15,942 nt of DNA from CAZVYJ01 sp964631565. GTDB lineage: Bacteria; Planctomycetota; Phycisphaerae; SM23-33. This document shows positions 1 through 8,835 of this stretch, piece after piece. The position numbers were made by a program, and so were the translations under genes. A model generated the notes under the pieces. It did not search any database. It was not told the DNA's origin and was given only the letters and a program-made list of their open reading frames with translations. Position 1 is the first letter of the stretch. Each line of letters opens with the position of its first letter. Location of the stretch: positions 1 through 15,942 of the forward strand of contig CAZVYJ010000057.1 in assembly GCA_964631565.1 (NCBI GenBank), written 5' to 3'.

Positions 1-115
1 TTTGGCGCAATGGGTAAGATGGGCAAAGCGCATAAAGTCCGTCAGGGAGCGGTCAATTCCATGTTGGCGTCAGGCAGACCGCTCCTTTACAGTCGCGGCT
101 CGTTATAGGCGCAAT
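1..115. other. Left-edge non-coding stretch with an inverted repeat
   Basis: This short stretch lies downstream of the amidohydrolase gene. It contains a perfect 9-bp inverted repeat, GGAGCGGTC at 46-54 and GACCGCTCC at 77-85, separated by 22 bases. The position fits a transcript end for the minus-strand operon, but no T-run follows the stem on that strand. On the plus strand only a short TTTAC follows, so it is at most a weak terminator. Plus frame 1 is open from the edge to a TAG at 106-108 and could be the end of a gene outside the window, but 35 codons without recognisable similarity do not establish that. Confidence 0.35.
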
Positions 116-1456
116 TTATAATTTGTACGCCGCTTTCGCGTTTTCGCGCAGAATGCCCTTGGCGATGGCGACGGCCTGGTTCTGTTTTATGTGGCCGCTT
201 TTTACCATTCCGCCGAGCACGTCATTAAGCAGCATGCGGACTCGCTTCGTGACGGCGTAGACTTCCTCGGCTGTGTTCACGTCGGCCCCGTGCATCATCT
301 TGTTGGCGGGCACAAGCTCCAGCCATTCCGTAAGGCACCGCCTAGCCAGCGACGGCGAAAGAATCGGCACCCACGCGAAATCGAGATATACGTTCGGGAA
401 GCTTCGCACCAGCACCGCAGTTTCGCCGGTATACGGGAAGCCTCCGTGCAGGAGCATGAACTTCAGCTTGCTGTATCGCTTGTCCTGGAAAAGATTATTC
501 AGAAGCGTCGGGCTGCATTCGTGCAGGTTCGCGTCGAGTCCTGCCTGCAGGCCGGTGTGTATCTGGAGCGGCAGGTCGTGCGCAATGCACTGATCCAGAA
601 CGAACCGCAGCACGTAGTCCTGGAACGGCTTGATGCTTTCGACGGTCGCGGGCTTGTTTCGCCTGGCGAAGACATCGGCGGCCTGCTCTGCGGACGGGTT
701 GTCGAATCGCAGCGGGCGGACATAGGCGATGGTCAGCTTCATCGCTGCTGCGCCGTGCTTCTTGTAGAAATCGAACGCCCGCTCGATAAGCTCCAGAAAT
801 TCCTTGAGCGTCTGCGGCTCGCATTTCAGATGCTCCTGTTCGTACCGCATCGCTTCGACCCAGCCCGGCTGGGTGCAGTTCAGCATCTCGCCGCCCTGGA
901 GTTTCGTGAACGGGCCGAACAGGAAGTGGTCCACTCGCGGCACGGGGCGGATGAGTTTCGATTCGATTTTCCGCAGAGGCTCATCGAGCGTCGGCATGTA
1001 CCTCGTGAAGTAGGGCGACTGGATATTTTTAAGCGCCAGCTCGACGTTCGCCTTCGGGAACACCGCTTCCCAGCGTTTCTGCTCGCCGCCGGCGTAAGCG
1101 GCCTTTATGTCGGCGATGAGCTTGTCGACGGCTTCGGCGTTTGAGAAATCGCCGTCGAAGCCGTAAAGGTCGCGCATCGCATCAATCGAAACGCTGTACG
1201 TGCCTGTCGCCGCAGTCCGCCAGCTATGCGACCGGAGCTTTTCAATGAGCTGCGGAAGCGGCATTTTGTCGAGAGGCTCATTCGGGTTCATTACGCCCGC
1301 CGACGCCATAGTGGTCCACGAGTAGCCGCTGAATATCGTTCGCCGCACCATTACTTCCTGCGTCGCCGGCGGGTCGATGCCCTCGCAGCCGAGATGAACA
1401 TGCGTGTCTATGACGGGCGTTGAGTTTATGACATCGTGCAAATCGGTCGTCGCCAC
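116..1456 (-). CDS. Amidohydrolase family protein (amidohydrolase-2 type, metal-dependent TIM barrel)
   Basis: The 446-residue product is a cytoplasmic metal-dependent hydrolase or decarboxylase of the amidohydrolase superfamily. No signal peptide is visible. The N-terminal DTHVHLG motif supplies the metal-binding HxH pair (H19, H21). Later candidate ligands are H300 (QIHTG), H337 (LLHGG) and D392 (HGADVN), in the order and spacing expected for the barrel strands. The start is GTG, chosen because AAGGA lies 8 bases upstream and HxH then sits near residue 20, as is normal. The gene follows the C25-like gene after 58 bases on the same strand and is probably the last member of that operon. The substrate is unknown; the family includes hydrolases and decarboxylases of small carboxylic acids and lactones. 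Family assignment is firm, function open. Confidence 0.85.
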   Translation of the reverse strand: MATTDLHDVINSTPVIDTHVHLGCEGIDPPATQEVMVRRTIFSGYSWTTMASAGVMNPNEPLDKMPLPQLIEKLRSHSWRTAATGTYSVSIDAMRDLYGFDGDFSNAEAVDKLIADIKAAYAGGEQKRWEAVFPKANVELALKNIQSPYFTRYMPTLDEPLRKIESKLIRPVPRVDHFLFGPFTKLQGGEMLNCTQPGWVEAMRYEQEHLKCEPQTLKEFLELIERAFDFYKKHGAAAMKLTIAYVRPLRFDNPSAEQAADVFARRNKPATVESIKPFQDYVLRFVLDQCIAHDLPLQIHTGLQAGLDANLHECSPTLLNNLFQDKRYSKLKFMLLHGGFPYTGETAVLVRSFPNVYLDFAWVPILSPSLARRCLTEWLELVPANKMMHGADVNTAEEVYAVTKRVRMLLNDVLGGMVKSGHIKQNQAVAIAKGILRENAKAAYKL

Positions 1457-1496
1457 GGTAAGGTTCCTTTACTGTTGGGGTTTAGACGATTCGATT

Positions 1497-1508
1497 TTGT
1501 TATAACAA
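1497..1508. promoter_or_regulatory. 12-bp perfect palindrome TTGTTATAACAA between two operon genes
   Basis: TTGTTATAACAA reads identically on both strands and sits in the 58-base gap between the C25-like gene and the amidohydrolase gene. It could be a small operator or part of an internal promoter, since TATAAC resembles a -10 box on the minus strand. No matching -35 box is obvious. The palindrome is seen directly; the function is speculation. Confidence 0.25.
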
Positions 1509-1514
1509 TTTCCG

Positions 1515-2765
1515 TTATTTATGGTACTTCGCGAAGGGGTCGCCGGAGAGTATTTTTTCGTCCGCCCAGCGGAACATGTACCTTTTCAGGCCCCAGGGCA
1601 GGTCGGTGTTACGCATTCTGTAATAGCCCTCGGCCATATACTCGTTGCCGTCGGCCCGCAGCGACCGGAAAAGCTCGGTCGAATAAGAAGCGAACGCAGC
1701 GCACGACTGCGGCGCGGCGCTGCCGAAATAGGCGACCGTTATCGTTCGCGGCGAGAACAGCAGCACGTTGCCGATGCCAAGCTCATAGCGAGGCTGCTCG
1801 GTAAAATGCCCGCGGAAGTTGCCGTTGCTGCAGCCGGCGCTGGTGAGAATATTCGCCCCGGTCCGGTCGAACCGCGAGAAATCTATCTGCGTGCTGACGA
1901 AATGGCCGCCCATCCAGTAAAAACCGTTCGGTGCGCCGTGGAGCAGCAACTGCATGTGCTGCCAGCGGTTTTTCGTCATGACATCGACGAACTCTTCCTG
2001 TGTGTATATCTGCCCGCTGGCCGGAGCGACATGCTCCTCGGCTTCGGGGTTGCCGCTGTAGAGCCTGAAGCTCTGGCCGGTCGAGGCGATGGCGTCTTTC
2101 ATGAGCACGGTCCACGCCTCGCCGCTTTCAACCTGGTTCCATCGCTGGTCGGTCAGGAACACCATGCTGTCGCGGCCCACGATTTTACCGGTGTGATAAT
2201 CGTGCAGCTTGGCCAGGAAGGCCTTGAGCATGGCGACCTGGGCGGCGCGGTCTTCGACCTTGGCGGGGGGAACCCACCATGCCGTCCATATCTCGGTCGC
2301 GTTGGTTAACTCGTCAGTCTGCAGGCTTGTGAATATGCCCTCGGCCGCTCTCGGCCCGGACCAGACGCCCTCGAAATCCTCGTAGTAGAGGTTTGCGGGG
2401 AAGTAGACCTTTTCAGTCTCGATATATCTGAGGGCTACGGGAATGGGTCCGACCATTATCACGCCGACGACTTCGCCTTTACTCGCCCTGTATTCAGCGT
2501 GCAGCTTTTCGCGGATTGCGGGCGGGGCGGTGTTGTAGAAATCCTCGACGAGAACCTTGAACTTCACGGGAAACTCTGCCTGCACGTCCTTGAAGTAGAC
2601 TTCAAGCGGCTCGCGAAGCTCGCCATAAGCGGTTTTATCGACAAGAACCAGAACGATCTGTCTGCCGCTGTCGCAACTCGGGCGGTCGTACGATACGCCG
2701 GTGGCGGCGCACGATATGCACGTGGCCGCCACCAGAACTGAAAGAATCAGATGCAATATTTTCAT
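1515..2765 (-). CDS. Putative secreted lipoprotein with a gingipain-like (peptidase C25) cysteine peptidase fold
   Basis: This 416-residue protein starts with a signal sequence (MKILHLILSVLVAATCISCA) that carries cysteines at the end of its hydrophobic stretch, so it is likely exported and perhaps lipid-anchored, although the lipobox is not canonical. The body resembles clan CD peptidases of family C25. A VGPIPVAL strand (about residues 95-107) is followed by the NLYYEDFEGVW segment typical of that fold. H276-G277 (LLLHG) and C312 (SAGCSNG) lie 36 residues apart, in the order and rough spacing of the gingipain His-Cys dyad. The length matches a catalytic core without the long propeptide and C-terminal domains of gingipains. 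The ATG lies 5 bases after an AAGGT ribosome site and 3 bases after the stop of the upstream NHL/HEHGH gene, so the two are tightly coupled. Activity is inferred from the dyad and specificity cannot be read. Confidence 0.65.
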   Translation of the reverse strand: MKILHLILSVLVAATCISCAATGVSYDRPSCDSGRQIVLVLVDKTAYGELREPLEVYFKDVQAEFPVKFKVLVEDFYNTAPPAIREKLHAEYRASKGEVVGVIMVGPIPVALRYIETEKVYFPANLYYEDFEGVWSGPRAAEGIFTSLQTDELTNATEIWTAWWVPPAKVEDRAAQVAMLKAFLAKLHDYHTGKIVGRDSMVFLTDQRWNQVESGEAWTVLMKDAIASTGQSFRLYSGNPEAEEHVAPASGQIYTQEEFVDVMTKNRWQHMQLLLHGAPNGFYWMGGHFVSTQIDFSRFDRTGANILTSAGCSNGNFRGHFTEQPRYELGIGNVLLFSPRTITVAYFGSAAPQSCAAFASYSTELFRSLRADGNEYMAEGYYRMRNTDLPWGLKRYMFRWADEKILSGDPFAKYHK

Positions 2766-2768
2766 AAA

Positions 2769-5387
2769 TTACCTTTGGGGTAGTACGCAGGTCAGATCAT
2801 ATATGAAATCTTCGCCGTCGAAGAAGTCGATTCCGGGAATCGGATTGTCCTTGGAATCGTTCGACAGATAAACGCGCAGGCCGAACTTCGCTCCTTTGCC
2901 CGGAGCTATCTTGACGTCGGGCCTGGCGGGCACGGCTATTTCGATTACGTACCAGCCGTTCTGCTCGCCGACGGCCGCCTTGATGTCGCCCGGCTTGTAG
3001 GCTTCCGTGTACCAGAGCTGCCCGTTGGGCTGGATGGTGTTGTTGAGGAAGTCCCATATCTGGCCGCCGACTTCAAGCTGCCTGCCGTCCATCGGGGGAC
3101 GTGCGGAGAACCGCAGGTTGTCGCGGCCGTGGAACCAGCCGTCGTTGTTGCCGTCCAGGTCGAACCCTGCGGCTACCTGCTTGTCGCTCTTGATGGCGAA
3201 ATAGTAATTCTTGTCGTCCCATGCGACGTAAAGTTTCGCCTTCACGACGCGCTGATTCTCGGGCGAGGTCAGGTTCGGCACGGAGTACAGCTCGGTCCAC
3301 TCCTTGTCGCCGATTTTGCCGTCGAGGGTCGGAGTCGACTTGGCGATGTTGCGATCGATCCAGTTCAGCTCGCCTTCGTTGAGCTTGTGGACCTTGCCTT
3401 CGAAGTCGGTGTCCGTGCCGCCCGGGTAGCCCGGCGTTCTTCCGCCGGCCATCATGCGGGTCTTGCAGTCGCCGCCCATGTCCTTGGTCCAGCCGAAACG
3501 CTTCTGGTCGAGCGGGACGCGGGAATCATCGTCCGGCACGCCGTTGCCGTCGGCGTCATCGCTTTCGCACAGCACGCCCTTTTTGAGGGTCAGCCACGCC
3601 TGCTCGGGCTGGACGCGGTAGTTATAAGCGAGGAAGCTGAAGTTTTCGCCGAACTGTCCGTCGAGCGTCCATGGCGCATCCGGATAGCCGAACGTCGGCG
3701 TGCCGCTGCACATCAGCCACGAGTGAATCAGGTGGCCGTGCTCGTGAGTGGGGAACCAGTACCACCCGGGCTTGGTGTCCTGGCTGACGCCGGTATAGCA
3801 TGTTCCAAGCTCGTAAAGCGAGCCGTCCGACGCAGCCACGACGCCGGCGAGATAAAGCGCGTACCAGCCGTGAACGCCGCAGATGTTGGCGTACCAGTAA
3901 TCGTTCAGGTCCTTGCCCTGTTCCTTGAGGCCGGCGACGATGTCGTCAACCAGTTGCGGGCTTGGTCCGCCCAGCAGGTCGGCATTTCGTTCTTCATCGA
4001 CGACGATGTAGGCGAAGTCGAAGTTCATCTTCAGGCCGGAATGCCGCCATGCCCAGAGACGATATTTTTCAAATTCGCCCTTCACCACGTTGACCGCGTT
4101 ATCGTCCATGACGCGGTTTTCCTGCTTCTTACCGCCCTGGCCGTCCGGGAATGCGACGTTCTTGTAGATGACGATCACGCTGGGTGCGTAAATCCAGTTC
4201 ACCTTGCCCTGATGCGGCAGCGTGGCGAATGCGTGCTCTACATCGAAACCCTTCGCCTGGAGAGCCCATGACTGGTCCTGTATCTTCAGCGCCAGGCCGG
4301 TCTTCTCGACGGAGTTCTGCGGGATGGCCTCAACGGGTGCATAAACGTGATAGAAATACTGGGTGTTCGGCTTAAGGTCCTTGAGCACGACCGTATGCTT
4401 CGTGGTCGGCTTGCCGGGGTCCTTGTATTCGTTTTCGCAATCTTCGGTAGTTCCGTAGCGGACGATTGTCGGCTGGGGCCTGGTGCTGGTCCACTCGATG
4501 GTTGCGATTGTCTTGTCGCCGTTGCGCTTCAGCGTGGTAGTCGGCTTGCCTTCATGCAGGTCGGCGTTCGTGACCAGGACCCGCTCTGAAGTGCGGTCGG
4601 TGACCATCAGGTTGCCGTCCTTGTCCATGAACAGGCCGCCTAAGCTGGGCCAGTTGGTGAACAGTGCGGCGAATTCACCGAATTTCTTTCCGTCTTTCGT
4701 GAAGCCGAAGATCCTGTTGACATTCAGGTTTACTACATAGATTCTGCCGTCCTTGCCCATCGCAGCCGAGCCGGGACGCAGGCCGTACGGCTCGATAACC
4801 GTAAGGGCCTTGTATTCCTTGAGTTCCTTCGTCGGGGCCGATATGACGACGGCACGTCCGTTGTCGGTATCGGATATCAGCAGCTTGCCGGTACTGACGG
4901 CGACGCCTGTGGGGGAGGCGAGTTTCTTGCCGTCGACCGTGTCGATGACGAAGAGAAGCTTCTTGGCTTCTTTATCCATTACGACAATCTGCGAAGCTCC
5001 GGTGTTTGCCACGTACACCAGGCCGTTGTCGGCGATGGCCACCTGCTGCGGATTGGCGAATCCGCCGACTACGGAAACGAATCTGTAATTCTTGTCATAT
5101 ACCAGCAGTTCGCCCTTGCCGGCGTTGAGAACGACGATGTTGCCGTTTTTCATGACGGCGATGCTGCTTGGCGCAGCAAGCCTGTCCGAGCCGATCTCAT
5201 CGACGAGTTCGCCGCTGCGGGACATGACAATCATCGAGTTGCTGCCGTGACAGCAGACAAGAACGTTGCCCTTGGAATCAATTGCTGCTGCGGCCGGGCC
5301 TTTAAGCGAGGCGGCCTCCTCGGCCAAGGCAGAGGCCGAAATCATGAACATTGTCAGAAATACCGTTAAAAGTGCCGTTTTTCTCAT
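2769..5387 (-). CDS. Secreted multidomain protein: NHL-type propeller, fibronectin-like segment, HEHGH metallopeptidase-like region, CBM9-like domain
   Basis: The 872-residue product begins with a Sec signal peptide (MRKTALLTVFLTMFMISASALA). Residues of roughly 30-290 form repeated units of the kind GxxxVxNTxxxxIxVxD, as in NHL or SMP-30 beta-propellers. A fibronectin III-like strand set follows, with ATIEWTS and LKPNTQYFYHVYA. The central region holds HEHGHLIH (HExxH at 548-552), the zinc site of many metallopeptidases, with a possible third ligand in the GEN triplet about 30 residues later. A DADGNGVPDDD loop near 610 looks calcium-binding. The last 190 residues (LDGKIGDKEW onward) resemble the CBM9-type sugar-binding domain often found at the ends of secreted Planctomycetota proteins. 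An in-frame ATG at 5441 would add 18 residues; 5387 is preferred because AGGGAG lies 7 bases upstream and the signal peptide then starts correctly. First gene of a likely three-gene operon. Catalytic activity is not proven. Confidence 0.75.
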   Translation of the reverse strand: MRKTALLTVFLTMFMISASALAEEAASLKGPAAAAIDSKGNVLVCCHGSNSMIVMSRSGELVDEIGSDRLAAPSSIAVMKNGNIVVLNAGKGELLVYDKNYRFVSVVGGFANPQQVAIADNGLVYVANTGASQIVVMDKEAKKLLFVIDTVDGKKLASPTGVAVSTGKLLISDTDNGRAVVISAPTKELKEYKALTVIEPYGLRPGSAAMGKDGRIYVVNLNVNRIFGFTKDGKKFGEFAALFTNWPSLGGLFMDKDGNLMVTDRTSERVLVTNADLHEGKPTTTLKRNGDKTIATIEWTSTRPQPTIVRYGTTEDCENEYKDPGKPTTKHTVVLKDLKPNTQYFYHVYAPVEAIPQNSVEKTGLALKIQDQSWALQAKGFDVEHAFATLPHQGKVNWIYAPSVIVIYKNVAFPDGQGGKKQENRVMDDNAVNVVKGEFEKYRLWAWRHSGLKMNFDFAYIVVDEERNADLLGGPSPQLVDDIVAGLKEQGKDLNDYWYANICGVHGWYALYLAGVVAASDGSLYELGTCYTGVSQDTKPGWYWFPTHEHGHLIHSWLMCSGTPTFGYPDAPWTLDGQFGENFSFLAYNYRVQPEQAWLTLKKGVLCESDDADGNGVPDDDSRVPLDQKRFGWTKDMGGDCKTRMMAGGRTPGYPGGTDTDFEGKVHKLNEGELNWIDRNIAKSTPTLDGKIGDKEWTELYSVPNLTSPENQRVVKAKLYVAWDDKNYYFAIKSDKQVAAGFDLDGNNDGWFHGRDNLRFSARPPMDGRQLEVGGQIWDFLNNTIQPNGQLWYTEAYKPGDIKAAVGEQNGWYVIEIAVPARPDVKIAPGKGAKFGLRVYLSNDSKDNPIPGIDFFDGEDFIYDLTCVLPQR

Positions 5388-5426
5388 TTTGATACTCCCT
5401 GCATAAGTTCTTGCTGCTGCTGGTGG

Positions 5427-5473
5427 TGTGTAAGACAACACATACCGGCGCCATGCAATTCTATACTTGAATT
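5427..5473. promoter_or_regulatory. Leader region of the NHL/HEHGH operon with two small inverted repeats
   Basis: Two short inverted repeats lie 40-90 bases upstream of the start of the NHL/HEHGH gene. TGTGT (5427-5431) pairs with ACACA (5438-5442) across 6 bases. AATTC (5457-5461) pairs with GAATT (5469-5473) across 7 bases. The second contains a minus-strand TAGAAT that resembles a -10 box, but no good -35 box lies at the right distance. They may be part of the operon's promoter and leader. Both stems are short enough to occur by chance. Confidence 0.2.
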
Positions 5474-5501
5474 AACACCTTTTTCGTCCGCTGGTTCTGC
5501 G

Positions 5502-5536
5502 AAAAGAAAACCCGGCGCCATTGGACATTTGCCGGA
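5502..5536 (-). terminator. Possible rho-independent terminator after the aldo/keto reductase gene
   Basis: Read on the minus strand, CCGGC (5531-5535) can pair with GCCGG (5512-5516), and the stem is followed by the T-rich tract GTTTTCTTTT (5502-5511). It lies about 45 bases after the reductase stop codon. The stem is only five G-C pairs and the loop is 14 bases, so this is a weak candidate. Confidence 0.35.
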
Positions 5537-5581
5537 GATGCCGATGTGGCGGGTGGAACGCAACACTATACCGTTAAAAAC

Positions 5582-6574
<993 letters not shown>

Positions 6575-6599
6575 GGGGAACCTCTTAAAGATTGTCTGT

Positions 6600-6628
6600 C
6601 GCCCCCAAGGGGCGGACTGAAGCTTCAG
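6600..6628. repeat. GC-rich hairpin next to a 12-bp perfect palindrome
   Basis: In the gap between the GH51 stop and the reductase start there are two adjacent symmetrical elements. CGCCCC (6600-6605) can pair with GGGGCG (6609-6614) over a 3-base loop. CTGAAGCTTCAG (6617-6628) is a perfect palindrome flanked on its far side by an A6 run (T6 on the minus strand, 5' of the palindrome). Neither is followed by a T-run in the direction of transcription, so they do not form a standard terminator for the GH51 gene. They lie 26-54 bases upstream of the reductase start and could be a leader structure or operator. Confidence 0.35.
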
Positions 6629-6706
6629 GTAAAAAAGGATGATACCATTTTGCCGCCCGCCGCCGCAAGAAATTGTGGAAACCCGCCGCCGGTCGCAGGC
6701 CCGGCG

Positions 6707-8644
6707 CTATTTTCCGGCCAGGTTCACGTCGACGCGTATCACGCTGCACGGGTCGAAGACTACTTCCAGTACATCGCCGCTGAGTTTGACCGCATGCTTC
6801 GTCGTGCATATCCGCCGCGGGTTGTCGCGAGTGTTCATGCTCTCGACAGAGAGCGGCTGCTGGAGATTCTTCAGCACTATGGCGCCGGCGTTTTTGAATC
6901 TGCCGTCGAAGCCGCCGAGGCGGAAGCGGACCCGCCGCGGCTGGTCGGTTGAGTTCACGCCGAATATCCGCAGCGTCTTTCCGTCCTCGCTTATGACTGC
7001 GCTGAGGTCGGGCATCACATCATGCCAGGCCGTCTTGTCGCCGCGTTCGAGCTTCAGCGGATACGAACCTGCCGCAGCCTGGTACATCTGCTGCGAATAG
7101 TACGTCGGCGAGAAGTAAATCCAGCCCGGTCCGGTCACGAGTATGCCGGAACCGAAACTGTCGATGAGGTTCGAACGCATCGCCATTTCGCACAGGTCGG
7201 CCCGGCGGTGGAGCAGGTTCTGATACCGCGAGCAGCTTATCGCATTCGACAGCGTCTGGAGCGAGCCTCTTTTCAGGCCGAAGTCGCCGGGGGTAGTGTT
7301 CCACTCGGTGATGGCCATCCGAACATTGGCGTCGTCGCGCTTGATAATCGCCTCGCTGCCGGCGAAGCTGGCGTCGCAGTCCGGAAGGTTGCGGCAGTCA
7401 TAATGATGCGGGCAGAGATAGCTGATGAGGCCTTCGCCCTTGACGAGCGTCTGGTCGGTGTTGAAGGCTGCCAGCAGCTTAATGGACGGATCCTTCTCCT
7501 TCATCGCCTTGGCGAAGGCGGCGACAGTATCGTCATAGCCCGGGCCGCCTACTTCGTTGCCTATCTGCCAGTATTTTACATTGTACGGGTCGCGATGGCC
7601 GTTGCGGGCGCGAACGCTTCCCCACGGGCTTTCGGGCGAACCGTTGAAATATTCAATCTGGGCTGCGGCATCGGCCGGTGCCTTGCCGCTCCAGCGGATG
7701 CAAATAAGCGGCTCGGCCCCAACCAGCCTGCAGAACTGCACGAACTCTTCCGGTCCGACGAAGTTCGCCTCCAGCCCGCCCCACATGGTGGTGTAGGGGG
7801 CTCGCTTGTCCCATGGCCCGATGCATGCCGTCCAGTCGTAGACTTCCATGGCCGACCCGCCCCAGCGAATCACGCCGGGGTTGAGCGCCTTGACGGCCTC
7901 GACCACATCCCGCCGCCACAGGCCCTGCACGGCCCGTTCGCTGATGAGATAGACGCGGTCCAGGTAAAGCGAGCCCGGCCCGCTGAACTCAATGGTGAGC
8001 GTGGCGTTCTCGACGTCCTGTTTGGCTCGCAGCTTGGCCCTGACAGGCGCCCATGCGTCGGCCGCGTTCCCAAGTTCCGCGACGTTAGAGACAATGGTCC
8101 CGTCGCCGTGCAGGTATGTCCGCACTGCGACGCCGCCTTCGCCTTTCATGTGCAGCCGCAGCGTGTAGACCGTGCCTTTCGTAAGGAAGAATCCATCCTG
8201 CGATATGCCGGCAGAGGCGTTTTGAGCGGGCAGGGCGACCTTCAGGCACTGCCTGCCGTTAAATGCGCCCTGCGTCTCCAGCGAGTAAGCCGCCAGATGC
8301 ACCGACCCCGATGGATACCAGGGGCGGTATGCCTTGTCGGTTTCCTTAACGTATTCGAACCTGAAGGGAGGCTCGTCCTCGAAGCTGTCGTTGGCGACCT
8401 GCTGTTCGATCATGGAGGGAATGAGATTGCACAAAGGCTCGATGAACTGGCCGCCCTGTTTGATGTCGATGGGCAGTTTGCCCAGTTGCTCGTTGGTGAT
8501 GACGACATCTTCCGCCTGAACAGGTTTTTGATTGTTTACCATTGAATCGCCTCCAGCCGTTTCGTTCCGCGACGCCGGCCCGCAATTTGTCCCGGTAAAA
8601 ATTATCACTGCCAGACACGTCGAAATGAACACCGTCCGTTTCAT
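6707..8644 (-). CDS. GH51-type alpha-L-arabinofuranosidase with an N-terminal carbohydrate-binding-like module, exported
   Basis: The 645-residue product probably cleaves terminal arabinofuranosyl or similar residues from plant or algal polysaccharides outside the cytoplasm. It starts with an export signal ending in GTNCG, which may be a lipoprotein site though the lipobox is atypical. Residues of about 70-240 resemble a CBM4/9-type jelly roll (FNGRQCLKV, GTVYTLRLHMKG, GSLYLDRVYL). The catalytic barrel begins near 245 with NPGVIRWGG and YDWTACIGPWDKR, which are strong GH51 features. E364 in IGNEVGG is the acid/base and E447 in ITEWNT the nucleophile. Their 83-residue spacing is shorter than in well-studied GH51 enzymes, so another clan GH-A family is possible. 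A beta domain ends the protein. The open frame extends upstream to 8737; 8644 is chosen because the signal peptide starts there and AAAGG lies 7 bases before it. Confidence 0.8.
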   Translation of the reverse strand: MKRTVFISTCLAVIIFTGTNCGPASRNETAGGDSMVNNQKPVQAEDVVITNEQLGKLPIDIKQGGQFIEPLCNLIPSMIEQQVANDSFEDEPPFRFEYVKETDKAYRPWYPSGSVHLAAYSLETQGAFNGRQCLKVALPAQNASAGISQDGFFLTKGTVYTLRLHMKGEGGVAVRTYLHGDGTIVSNVAELGNAADAWAPVRAKLRAKQDVENATLTIEFSGPGSLYLDRVYLISERAVQGLWRRDVVEAVKALNPGVIRWGGSAMEVYDWTACIGPWDKRAPYTTMWGGLEANFVGPEEFVQFCRLVGAEPLICIRWSGKAPADAAAQIEYFNGSPESPWGSVRARNGHRDPYNVKYWQIGNEVGGPGYDDTVAAFAKAMKEKDPSIKLLAAFNTDQTLVKGEGLISYLCPHHYDCRNLPDCDASFAGSEAIIKRDDANVRMAITEWNTTPGDFGLKRGSLQTLSNAISCSRYQNLLHRRADLCEMAMRSNLIDSFGSGILVTGPGWIYFSPTYYSQQMYQAAAGSYPLKLERGDKTAWHDVMPDLSAVISEDGKTLRIFGVNSTDQPRRVRFRLGGFDGRFKNAGAIVLKNLQQPLSVESMNTRDNPRRICTTKHAVKLSGDVLEVVFDPCSVIRVDVNLAGK

Positions 8645-8723
8645 GAGATTGCCTTTCAACCCCGGCTTTTTTCGTGACTTCCACACGCAGCCGCCTTTAC
8701 TTTTACAAGAGGTATACAGCATA

Positions 8724-8730
8724 TTACCAG
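8724..8730. promoter_or_regulatory. TTACCAG word upstream of the GH51 gene
   Basis: TTACCAG lies 80 bases upstream of the GH51 start. On the minus strand it is part of TGGTAATAT, which could be an extended -10 element (TG-N-TAATAT) with TTGCTG as a poor -35 box. The same word occurs at 10847 and 11118 at the two divergent promoters beside the GntR-type regulator gene, so this may be an operator of the same regulator. The match is short and only suggestive. Confidence 0.25.
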
Positions 8731-8794
8731 TTGACATGTATCATTAACAGCAATATCCGGGGGCGGGTTTCGGCAATTTCGTTCCGGAGGTGAT

Positions 8795-8826
8795 AAAAAA
8801 CGGTGAGCGGGAAGCCCCTGTTTACC
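8795..8826 (-). terminator. Possible rho-independent terminator after tRNA-Ser
   Basis: On the minus strand, 10 to 40 bases after the tRNA end, an imperfect hairpin (outer GGT/ACC at 8824-8826 and 8802-8804, inner GGG/CCC) is followed by CG and a run of six T (8795-8800). The T-run is good and the stem is poor. The position directly after a single tRNA gene supports the call. Confidence 0.4.
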
Positions 8827-8835
8827 AATGCAAAA

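Noticed and set aside
1..33. A possible start of another minus-strand gene (ATG at 31-33 reading out of the window)
   Set aside because: Only eleven codons are visible and the upstream ribosome site is weak, so no gene can be claimed.
3129..4271. A 380-codon open frame on the plus strand
   Set aside because: It is antisense to the NHL/HEHGH/CBM9 gene. The translation is low-complexity and valine-rich, typical of a shadow frame.
7022..8545. A 507-codon open frame on the plus strand
   Set aside because: It is antisense to the GH51 gene, which has catalytic motifs and a signal peptide. No ribosome site or domain supports the plus-strand frame.
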